Positions 57,105 to 64,000 of a stretch of DNA of 64,000 nucleotides are shown here, one piece after another. The stretch covers positions 1-64,000 of the forward strand of contig NZ_JAFCWM010000020.1 of assembly GCF_049897565.1 (NCBI RefSeq), written 5' to 3'. Position numbers and translations under genes: made by a program. This DNA comes from JAFCUW01 sp049897565 (GTDB taxonomy: Bacteria; Pseudomonadota; Gammaproteobacteria; Burkholderiales; Burkholderiaceae_D). The stretch's first letter is position 1. Each line of letters begins with the position of its first letter. The notes under the pieces are model-generated. The model saw nothing but the letters and a program-made list of their open reading frames with translations. It did no database searches and had not been told where the DNA came from.

Positions 57105-58666
57105 TTGGCCACCTCCGCCATGGTCGACTCGAGGTTGAATTCGACGAATCGCGCCGCTGTTGCGCCCGGCTCGCCGGCGGCGGCCGGCGGGCCGATCTTC
57201 AGGCTGCCGAACGCTTTGCCGCGCATGACCTGCTCTTTGGTCAGGCGACCCAGGTAGGCCGGCACCAGCGCCGGGTCGAGCGCCCTGCCCTGCACCGCCA
57301 GGTCGGTGCCGCCGGCGCCGATCGACACGCCGGTCAGCCAGACTCCGGCAAGCTGCTGGCGCGCGAGCGCCTTGAAGTAGCCGGCAAATCCGATCGTGTT
57401 GCCCAGTTCGCCGCGCTCGAGCACGGCGGCGGCGTCGCGCAACGCTTGCAGGCGCGTTTCGGCTTCGGCGAGGTCGAGCGCTACCTCCGCGCTTTTGCCG
57501 CGCGGCGCAAATTCGGCCTTCACTTTGGCAAGGCGCACTTCGCGTTGTGCCAGCATCTGGCGGCCCAACTCGGCTTCGCGTTGCAGCGTGGCAACGTTTT
57601 GATTGGCATACCAGGCCGTCAGCAAGGCGCCGACCAGCACGGCCGCCAGCGCCTGGCCCAGCACCGGCGTGGTCCACAACTGCGTCTGCTTGCGAAACAG
57701 CGGATTGAACAGATTGATCTGCTGGCCCGGCTCGGACTCGTCGTGACGCAGGGCGGCGCCGAGGGCGAGGAAAAAGCGCTGCTGCTCGGCGGCGCCGGCC
57801 AGTTGCGGCGCCTGGCCCAGGTCGAACACGTCGGCCAGGTCCATCGTCGACACCGGCGTGTAGAGGTTGCTCGACAGGTATTCTTCGAGGCCGCTGGCGC
57901 CGCTCGGCGCGAGCACCAGGCTGGCCACGCTGATGAAGTGGAACTGGCGGTCGAAGTGGTCGAGCGAGCGCTGCACTTCCAGCGTGATCTTGTCGAAGCT
58001 GGCATGCTTGCGATCGAAATCGGCATCGAGCACGTCGGCCAGCGGCACGTCAATGCGGCGCGACAGGTACAGCTCGCCCATGAACGTCACGGTCAGCAAG
58101 GCGCCGTCGTCGCCGAACGACAGCATGGCCACGCCGCGCCCTTCGGGCTCGATCATGGCCGAGATGTTCCGCTGCGCCATTTCCGGAATGTCGATCGCGT
58201 CGAGCCCGATCTTGGCGGCGGTGAACCGTTCCTGGCGCGGCTTGATAATGCTGTTGCGCGCGGCGAGCGCGAACAGGCTGTGACTGGCGCGCACCGCGGC
58301 GCTGGTGTCGACCGGAATATCGAGCACGTCGACGGTGGCGTCGTCGACCGGGAAGTCGAGCATGTCCTTCAGGCGCCAGCGCACCGCCGTGCGCAACTCG
58401 TCGGCCGGCACGTTCGGCGCGTCGACGGTGACGATCTGGTATTCGCCGCCGGCGAGCAAGACGACGCTGCGGTACTGGCTGGCGTGCAGTTCGCGGCCGA
58501 CTTTGTCGAGCGCATCGGCGCCATTGCCGCCCAGCGCGAAGTGGCTGATGGCCACTGCCGGCCGGGCCGACGGCGCGCACCGCACGCTGGCGGCAGCAAT
58601 GCCGTCGGCGAGCAAGGCAAAGCTCAGCCAACCGTCACTTTTCCTGGTTTTCTTAAGAAAAAACAT
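57101..58666 (-). CDS. mshI: MSHA biogenesis protein MshI (PilM/PilN-like)
   Basis: A 521-residue protein. The first 320 residues are actin-like (PilM/GspL type: WLSFALLADGIAAASVRCAP, VAMLSFGDDGALLTVTFMGE). A helix at about 347-366 (VLGQALAAVLVGALLTAWYA) follows, then a PilN-like coiled-coil and periplasmic part. ATG 58666 (MFFLKKTRKSDG) is chosen over a GTG 13 codons upstream. It starts the downstream half of the locus behind a 150-bp AT-rich gap. Confidence 0.9.
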   Translation of the reverse strand: MFFLKKTRKSDGWLSFALLADGIAAASVRCAPSARPAVAISHFALGGNGADALDKVGRELHASQYRSVVLLAGGEYQIVTVDAPNVPADELRTAVRWRLKDMLDFPVDDATVDVLDIPVDTSAAVRASHSLFALAARNSIIKPRQERFTAAKIGLDAIDIPEMAQRNISAMIEPEGRGVAMLSFGDDGALLTVTFMGELYLSRRIDVPLADVLDADFDRKHASFDKITLEVQRSLDHFDRQFHFISVASLVLAPSGASGLEEYLSSNLYTPVSTMDLADVFDLGQAPQLAGAAEQQRFFLALGAALRHDESEPGQQINLFNPLFRKQTQLWTTPVLGQALAAVLVGALLTAWYANQNVATLQREAELGRQMLAQREVRLAKVKAEFAPRGKSAEVALDLAEAETRLQALRDAAAVLERGELGNTIGFAGYFKALARQQLAGVWLTGVSIGAGGTDLAVQGRALDPALVPAYLGRLTKEQVMRGKAFGSLKIGPPAAAGEPGATAARFVEFNLESTMAEVAK

Positions 58667-58719
58667 GCCTGCAGTCGGAAATGTTAGTAATCCAATTAAC
58701 TTCACGCGGTAGATAGTTG

Positions 58720-58725
58720 ATTATA
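58720..58725 (-). promoter_or_regulatory. Candidate -10 box upstream of mshI
   Basis: TATAAT on the minus strand about 55 bp ahead of ATG 58666, in the AT-rich gap that separates mshQ from mshI. I see no -35 at the best spacing. Confidence 0.35.
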
Positions 58726-58815
58726 TTCATGTTTTACACAGAATATATACAAATTTTGCATCATGGAAAAAAATATGTGCCAAGTGCACGCTGGTGCGGG
58801 CTGGTAATGCCCCGT

Positions 58816-61800
58816 TCAATACACCTCGCGCACGTAGATCAGCGGGCTCTTGTAGATACCGAACACGGCGCGCCCGATCGTGCTCGGCAGCCAGGGCGGA
58901 TTATTCATCTGGAACTCGCCGCTGCCGACATTGCCGGCGCCCGGGGCGCGCAACCAGAACAGCGTGGCGCCATTCTTCATCGTCAGGGTCGCGCTGGCGG
59001 TAACGCCGAGCAGCGCCAGGTTGCAGGGAGTGCCGAGCTGCTTGCGGCAGTTGGCAAACGTGATGCCGCCGCTCAGCACGGTCGAGACATTGTCCTTGTC
59101 ATTGCTTTCCCAGCGCCCGCCAGGAGCCCAGTATTGCGCCACCGCCTTCACCGGCAGCTTCAGCAGCTCGGACCCGTGCGGGCTCGACAGCGAGAGGCGG
59201 CCGCTGACCACCGTCACGCCGATTTCGACACTGCCTGCGGGGCGCGGCGACGTCACCGTGGCCGTATCGGCGGCACTGGCGCGCACGAACACCGGTGTCG
59301 GCGCCGTCCAGTTGCGTGCCCTCGGCGCCGTGTTGCTGAACGGCACAGGCAGCGTGTAGACCGGTTTGGCGATGATGGGCTGCCCGGCAACCATCGCCGT
59401 GGTCGGGATCATGTTGGCCGAAAGCACTCCGCCGGCCGGATTGGTCGTCGCGCCGCCCGATGCGCTGAACGCTGTCAGCGTGATCGTGCGCGCCAGCACG
59501 CCGTTAAAGTTCTTCAGCTCGGCGCCGGCCGCACTCATCGGCATGACGGTAACGCTGAACGGCTGGCCGGAATACGCCGCGCCGCTGACGCTGGCCGGAC
59601 AAGCCATGTTCGGCATGCACTGCATCGCCGCGTTGGCAACGGTATCGAAATGGTGCGGATAGAAGCGGCCGACCAAGGTCGCCACGCTCGCCGGCGCGCC
59701 GGCGCCGAGGTAACTATTGTCAGTCAGAAGCGGTGTCAGCGTCACGATGCCGGCGTCGCCGATGGTAAATTCAGTGCCGACGAACACGCCGCCGACGACG
59801 GCCGTAAATTGGCCTCCCGGATCGTTCACGACGACCATCGCCGCCTGCACCTCGCTGTCTGCGCCGCGCGCAGCGACGAGCTTCAGCAGTTCCCCTTCGT
59901 TGCCGAAATTGGGCGCCTGCGCGCCGCTCTTGGTAAACGCCGCAGCGCGCACGGTGAACGGGTCGCCGACGCGGACGAAGACGGCGCCGGCGCCGGTAGT
60001 CGCCTGCGGGTTGGCAAAACCGTCGGCGCTGCGGGTGACCGCGGTGATCGCCAGCGAGGAAGGCTTGACGACGAACGGCAGCGCGCCGACCACACGCGCG
60101 CTGGCGTCGCGCAAGTACAACTGGACCTTGCCGACGTCGGCATAGTCGAAGCTGGCGTTGGCCACCGCCGACGCCGCGCCGCTCTTGAACAGCATGTCGG
60201 CCAGCGGCGACCATTGCGCAGCGGCCGCCGCCGGCACGGCGCCGTTGGCGCCGCACAACTGCAGCTGCACACCGGCGTAGTTGGCCTTGACGCCGGCGTC
60301 GCTGACCGGAAGGATGCAACTGAGCGCAAACGCCATCTTGACGACCGTGTCGGCGGAGGCGCTCAGGCGCGTCGGCACGCCATTCACCAGCGCCGTCACG
60401 AACAATGGCGTCGCTTCGCCGGCGACGGCGGGGGCGCCCGCCAACAGCTTGCATGGCTGCTGGGCGGCGCCGAAGGCGACGCCATGCTGGCAGGCCGCGT
60501 CGGTAAACACGTACGACGCTGCCGACCCGCTGACAATGGCGCTGTCGCTGGCACTGTTGTTGCTCATGATGTAGTCGAACTGCTTGCCCTCGACGCTGGC
60601 CGTATTGACCTGGGTGCCGGTGGCGTCCACCGACACCGTCAGTGTCAGCGTCGGCAAGGAACCGCCCGCCGCCAGGCTGGCGCTGTTGCTGCACGTGACG
60701 ACTTTGCCGGAACTGGTGCACGACCAGCCGGTGCCGCTGCTGCCAACGAAGGACAGCCCGGCCGGCAAGGTGTCGGTGACGATCACCGGGCCGGTCTCGA
60801 CGCTCGGGCCGCCATTGCTGACGGCCAGCGTGTAGGTGGCGTTCTGGCCGAGCACCAGCTCGCTTGTGCGCGTCATCGCAATGGCAAGGTCGGCCGCCGG
60901 CACGTTCGGTACCGCGATGATCTGCGCGTTCAGCAGCACCAGATCCTGCCCGGTCTGGTAGTACGCCGTGGCGCTGGTCTGGCCGTCGCCGATGCCGGGC
61001 TTGCCGATCGTGTAGGCGTCGAAGTCGATCCCGTACGAGGCGTTGTCGTCGTTGACGTTGCTCGACGAGTTGAACTGGTTGTGCGCCGGATTGAGCGAAT
61101 CGACCAGCTCGACGTTATTGAACTCGAGGTCTTCGCTGCTGCTGAGCGTGGGGTCGCCTTCCCAGCTGAGGTGGCCGACGCGCGCCGTGGCGGTGCCGAT
61201 CGGCGTCGGCATGCGGAAATTGCCGAGGGTGAGCGTGATGCTGCCGTTCTGGACGTACTGGAATCCTTCGTACAGGTTCAACAGCCGGAACGGCTCGCCC
61301 GGATCGGAGAACACGACCAGCAGGGCGAAGCCGCCGAGCACGCCTTCGACATCGCAGTATGGAGCGCCATTGTTGATCGTCAGGCCGGAAAAGCGATAGG
61401 TGCCGTTGCCCTTGGCGGCAACCTGGGCCGTCACATCGACCGCGCCGCCGAAATACACGTAACCGGCGCCGGTGGTGTTCGAGCCATACTGGCGACTTGC
61501 CGGCGCCGTCACCCCGACGCCGTCGAACGTGACGGTATTGTCGCGGGTGGCCGACGAACCGGCCCAGTACAACTGGGCGCTGAGCACGGTGGCCCCGCTC
61601 GGAATGCCCGACAGCACCGCGCTGATGTCGGTGCCGGACGCCGTCACGGCGCACGCCTTGGCGGCGTTGCCGCCGCCGTTGGCCCGGGTGCGCATGGTCT
61701 TCTGCGTGCCGACGAAATTGACGTTGCCGGCGAAGCTCTTGAAGATCGCCAGGGGCGTGTCGGCCCGCGCGGCGCCGCACGCCAGCGCCAGCACGACAGC

Positions 61801-61842
61801 GCCCAGCAGCGTGGCGATGCGCGCCTGCAGCAGGCCGGCCAT
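58816..61842 (-). CDS. mshQ: MshQ-like large exported protein (DUF11 and DUF6701)
   Basis: A 1008-residue secreted protein. The N-terminus (LLGAVVLALACGAARA) is a signal peptide. A beta-rich region (about 28-310) is followed by a DUF11-like domain near residue 318 (TLAVSNGGPSVETGPVIVTD). The long C-terminal half (from about 430) has the DUF6701/MshQ pattern (FYPHHFDTVANAAMQCMPNM, YTLPVPFSNTAPRARNWTAP). It ends IYKSPLIYVREVY. ATG 61842 overlaps the mshP stop by one base. It is likely a cell-surface or pilus-tip component. Confidence 0.86.
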   Translation of the reverse strand: MAGLLQARIATLLGAVVLALACGAARADTPLAIFKSFAGNVNFVGTQKTMRTRANGGGNAAKACAVTASGTDISAVLSGIPSGATVLSAQLYWAGSSATRDNTVTFDGVGVTAPASRQYGSNTTGAGYVYFGGAVDVTAQVAAKGNGTYRFSGLTINNGAPYCDVEGVLGGFALLVVFSDPGEPFRLLNLYEGFQYVQNGSITLTLGNFRMPTPIGTATARVGHLSWEGDPTLSSSEDLEFNNVELVDSLNPAHNQFNSSSNVNDDNASYGIDFDAYTIGKPGIGDGQTSATAYYQTGQDLVLLNAQIIAVPNVPAADLAIAMTRTSELVLGQNATYTLAVSNGGPSVETGPVIVTDTLPAGLSFVGSSGTGWSCTSSGKVVTCSNSASLAAGGSLPTLTLTVSVDATGTQVNTASVEGKQFDYIMSNNSASDSAIVSGSAASYVFTDAACQHGVAFGAAQQPCKLLAGAPAVAGEATPLFVTALVNGVPTRLSASADTVVKMAFALSCILPVSDAGVKANYAGVQLQLCGANGAVPAAAAAQWSPLADMLFKSGAASAVANASFDYADVGKVQLYLRDASARVVGALPFVVKPSSLAITAVTRSADGFANPQATTGAGAVFVRVGDPFTVRAAAFTKSGAQAPNFGNEGELLKLVAARGADSEVQAAMVVVNDPGGQFTAVVGGVFVGTEFTIGDAGIVTLTPLLTDNSYLGAGAPASVATLVGRFYPHHFDTVANAAMQCMPNMACPASVSGAAYSGQPFSVTVMPMSAAGAELKNFNGVLARTITLTAFSASGGATTNPAGGVLSANMIPTTAMVAGQPIIAKPVYTLPVPFSNTAPRARNWTAPTPVFVRASAADTATVTSPRPAGSVEIGVTVVSGRLSLSSPHGSELLKLPVKAVAQYWAPGGRWESNDKDNVSTVLSGGITFANCRKQLGTPCNLALLGVTASATLTMKNGATLFWLRAPGAGNVGSGEFQMNNPPWLPSTIGRAVFGIYKSPLIYVREVY

Positions 61843-62315
61843 CACAGGATCACCTTCACCTGGCGCTCGACATAGTCGGCGTTGTTGCCTGCATTCTGGC
61901 ATGGCGCGGGCGCCGCCTGCAGGTTGCACGCAGTTGCCGTCAGCACCGAACGCGGCTGTGCGGCCGGGCTGCCGGGCGCCGCGCCGGCAGCTCCCGCCAC
62001 CGAAGTGCAGTTGACGGTGACGACAAAGCCGCGCAGGCTGCCGCTGGCAGGCAAGGCAAACGAAGTGTTGCCGTTGCAAACGAAGGCCGGATTGCGCAGG
62101 CTCTGGAACAGGCCCCACTCGACGCCGGCGCGCGCCGCCTGGTAGGCGCGCGCGCCCTGCACGTCGAGCGCCGAAGCGCTGTTCTGCGCGGTGGAGATGC
62201 CGACCAGCGCCACCGCCAGCGCGGCCAGCACCACCAGCAGGAAGATGGCGGTGACGATGCCGACGCCGGCGCTGCGCCGCACGAGGCGGTAGATCTGGCT
62301 GCGCGCGCGCATCAT
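61842..62315 (-). CDS. mshP: MSHA biogenesis protein MshP
   Basis: A 157-residue pseudopilin-like protein. One hydrophobic helix (VGIVTAIFLLVVLAALAVAL) near the N-terminus follows RRSAG, and EWGLFQSLRNPAFVCNGNTS, CQNAGNNADYVERQVKV complete a short periplasmic domain. MshP-type proteins form part of the pilus. It overlaps the mshO stop (ATGATG) and the mshQ start. Confidence 0.85.
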   Translation of the reverse strand: MMRARSQIYRLVRRSAGVGIVTAIFLLVVLAALAVALVGISTAQNSASALDVQGARAYQAARAGVEWGLFQSLRNPAFVCNGNTSFALPASGSLRGFVVTVNCTSVAGAAGAAPGSPAAQPRSVLTATACNLQAAPAPCQNAGNNADYVERQVKVIL

Positions 62316-63196
62316 GGCGTGTTGTCCACGTGGACCTGGTGCACCAGCCGGATGACGGCATCGGTGCTGTTGTACGGCTGCAGTTCGAGCGTCAGGATCA
62401 CCAGCGCGCTGCGCAGGTTGACGGCGGCCTCGTACTGAAAACTGCAGCTGCGGACGTTTGAGGCCAGCAGGCCGCGCACGCCGGACGCGGCGCCCGCCGG
62501 CACCGGGTTGACCACCTGGTTGACAGTGATCGGATAGCCGGACTGGCGCGTCAGCAGGCGCAGCGTGCCGCCCGGCTCGACGCCGCAGTAATACGTCACC
62601 GGCCCGCTGACGATGTAAAAGCGCTGGTCCGGCGAGATCGACGGCGCGTCCTGCAGCGCGAACGGATTGTCGTCGAGTTCGAGCAGCTTGCCGGCCGCAT
62701 CGGCCGAGCTGACGCGTGCGATGTTGCGCTTCGGATTGAGCAGGTCGTAGGCGTCGCCCGCCGGAAAGCCCGGACCGAGGTTATTGACGACAAAGTAATC
62801 GCGGCCAGGCGTAAGCTCTGCCGCGCCAGGCATCGGGCCGACCACGGTCAGGCTTTTCTCGGCCGGGTCGAGGAAATCGAGCACCTTCAGACCGTCGACT
62901 GCGTCGTCGGCCGACAGGTAGCGCCCGCCCGTGCGGGTGATCAAAAATTCGAGCGAATCGCCGGACACGCGGATGCTGTTGGGCAGCGCCAGGCGCAGAT
63001 CGCGCGCCATGCGGCGCAGCGCGACGTCGGCCGTGTCGCTCAGTTCGGCGCGGCCCACGCTGTCGGCATAGGCCTGCACCGGCGCGCGGATGAACAGCGC
63101 GACCATGCTGCCGACGACGCCGATGATGACGATGACGATGACGGCCTCGACCAGCGTGAAGCCGCGCTGCCCGGTGCGGTGGCGCGGCGCCGTCAT
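62312..63196 (-). CDS. mshO: MSHA pseudopilin MshO
   Basis: A 294-residue pseudopilin. GQRGFTLVEAVIVIVIIGVV is a type III prepilin signal (cleavage before Phe) with Glu at position 5. The following domain (DTADVALRRMARDLRLALPN, LIRLVHQVHVDNTP end) fits MshO. ATG 63196 overlaps the mshD stop. Confidence 0.9.
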   Translation of the reverse strand: MTAPRHRTGQRGFTLVEAVIVIVIIGVVGSMVALFIRAPVQAYADSVGRAELSDTADVALRRMARDLRLALPNSIRVSGDSLEFLITRTGGRYLSADDAVDGLKVLDFLDPAEKSLTVVGPMPGAAELTPGRDYFVVNNLGPGFPAGDAYDLLNPKRNIARVSSADAAGKLLELDDNPFALQDAPSISPDQRFYIVSGPVTYYCGVEPGGTLRLLTRQSGYPITVNQVVNPVPAGAASGVRGLLASNVRSCSFQYEAAVNLRSALVILTLELQPYNSTDAVIRLVHQVHVDNTP

Positions 63197-63792
63197 GGCG
63201 AGTTCGGCGCGTAGCGCGTGCGGTAGCCGTCCAGCACAAGCGTCTGGTTGTCGTAGCTGACGGTCACAGAAATGCGCAGCACGTTGCCGACATCGGCGGC
63301 GGAGTTGCCCGACGCGATGTTGTGCAGCGCTTCCGGCACGATGGTCAGGCGCACGGTGTAGCCTGGCAGATCGAGCGGGTTGCCGTTGGCGTCGCTGAGG
63401 GCGCCGGCGGTGTCGAACGCGGCCGCCGGCGTGTTGAACGCGGCGACGTAATCGTTGACGTTGTCGAAAGGGCGCAGGCCGGTCGGCTCCTGCGCCGCGC
63501 CGGCGCCGGCGCCCTGCCCGACCCGCTCGGGCACGCTGCAGTCGGCCGTGCTGGCCGCTTCGGTCGCGTTGTCGGCGGTCGGATCGCAATACGTGAACTT
63601 GGCCAACTGCACTTCTTCCATGACGCCTTCGGCAATCATCAACGCCTGCTTGCGGCGCAGCGGATCGACAGTGGCCCCGCTGCTCACCCGCATGGCCGCC
63701 AAGGTGCCGGCCACGGCCACCGACACGATGACGATGAACACGATCAGTTCGATCATCGTCACGCCGCGCTGGCACCGGCCGCTACAGGACAT
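63193..63792 (-). CDS. mshD: MSHA pseudopilin MshD
   Basis: A 199-residue pseudopilin. CQRGVTMIELIVFIVIVSVA carries the prepilin cleavage site (G/V or T-M) and Glu5. The C-terminal part (VRLTIVPEALHNIASGNSAA, VLDGYRTRYAPNSP) fits MshD. ATG 63792 overlaps the mshC stop by 11 bases. Confidence 0.86.
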   Translation of the reverse strand: MSCSGRCQRGVTMIELIVFIVIVSVAVAGTLAAMRVSSGATVDPLRRKQALMIAEGVMEEVQLAKFTYCDPTADNATEAASTADCSVPERVGQGAGAGAAQEPTGLRPFDNVNDYVAAFNTPAAAFDTAGALSDANGNPLDLPGYTVRLTIVPEALHNIASGNSAADVGNVLRISVTVSYDNQTLVLDGYRTRYAPNSP

Positions 63793-64000
63793 GGCCGGTC
63801 TGCGCGCTGACCGCAATGTCGCGGTTGGCGCCATCGCCACTGATGCGCACCACCAGGCCGCGGAAGCTCGACGTACCCGACGCAATCGCGTCGCCGGCGG
63901 CATACGGCACGCCGAGGCCATCGAAAGCAAAACTGCCGGGGCTGGCGCCTTGCAGCGTGTAGGCCAAGGTGTCCGGTGTGCCTTCGCAGTACCAGTTGAC
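63782..64000 (-). CDS. mshC: MSHA pseudopilin MshC, 3' part
   Basis: The last 72 residues of a pilin-like protein, ending QTGHVL. It reads YTLQGASPGSFAFDGLGVPY, then SGTSSFRGLVVRISGDGANR. The start lies beyond the window. The position before mshD supports mshC. Confidence 0.65.
   Translation of the reverse strand, partial: VNWYCEGTPDTLAYTLQGASPGSFAFDGLGVPYAAGDAIASGTSSFRGLVVRISGDGANRDIAVSAQTGHVL

Noticed and set aside
58717..61875. 1052-codon open frame on the plus strand
   Set aside because: It is antisense to the MshQ-like gene. The product is Arg/Gly/Asp-rich with no domain, typical of GC-rich shadow frames.

Overview
The window is high-GC DNA from a betaproteobacterium, most likely an Oxalobacteraceae member of the Massilia/Duganella/Janthinobacterium type. 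This is inferred from the prfB-lysS pair, the phaR-phaC pair, TrxC, CheV, an MSHA pilus locus and protein sequence character; no rRNA marker is present. Gene order is dense and mostly housekeeping, and I saw no tRNA, rRNA, CRISPR array or prophage.

Layout: 0-1.1 kb, a decayed IS3-family insertion sequence. 1.2-4.6 kb, prfB (with its programmed +1 frameshift), a HAD phosphatase and lysS. 4.6-15.7 kb, a tail-anchored coiled-coil protein, ppnN, a POT peptide transporter, a LysR regulator divergent from an NAD-dependent epimerase-like protein, a PBP1A-type transpeptidase, an OPT transporter and a CPBP protease. 15.8-22.2 kb, an HDOD protein with a polyglutamine tract, a cytosolic 5'-nucleotidase, mfd and serB. 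22.2-23.3 kb, a eutB/eutC deletion relic and a GNAT acetyltransferase. 23.4-29.9 kb, a lipoprotein and a branched-chain amino acid ABC operon in which LivM and LivG are fused, followed by an EamA exporter. 30-32 kb, a hybrid histidine kinase pseudogene. 32-44.9 kb, a hypothetical protein, DUF72, trxC, a membrane protein, cheV, a cystathionine beta-lyase, rimO, phaR, phaC, pgeF-rluD, bamD and yaaA.

45-52.3 kb mixes intact genes (PIN protein, methionine-type aminotransferase, HD-GYP-like protein, L-asparaginase) with concentrated decay: a membrane gene with an in-frame stop, a second membrane gene interrupted by a 246-bp IS1595-type deletion derivative with a perfect 8-bp target duplication, a diverged copy of the aminotransferase 3' end, and a Ser/Thr kinase-Cache-HAMP receptor whose kinase domain is damaged. 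52.3-64 kb is an MSHA-type IV pilus locus on the minus strand, read as mshC-D-O-P-Q then I-J-K-L-M-N with mostly 1-11 nt overlaps; mshC runs off the window.

A family of short palindromic intergenic repeats with a GTCAGACC core occurs at seven places, usually just after a stop codon. In two cases (the PBP1A and eutC 3' ends) the coding frame runs into the repeat.
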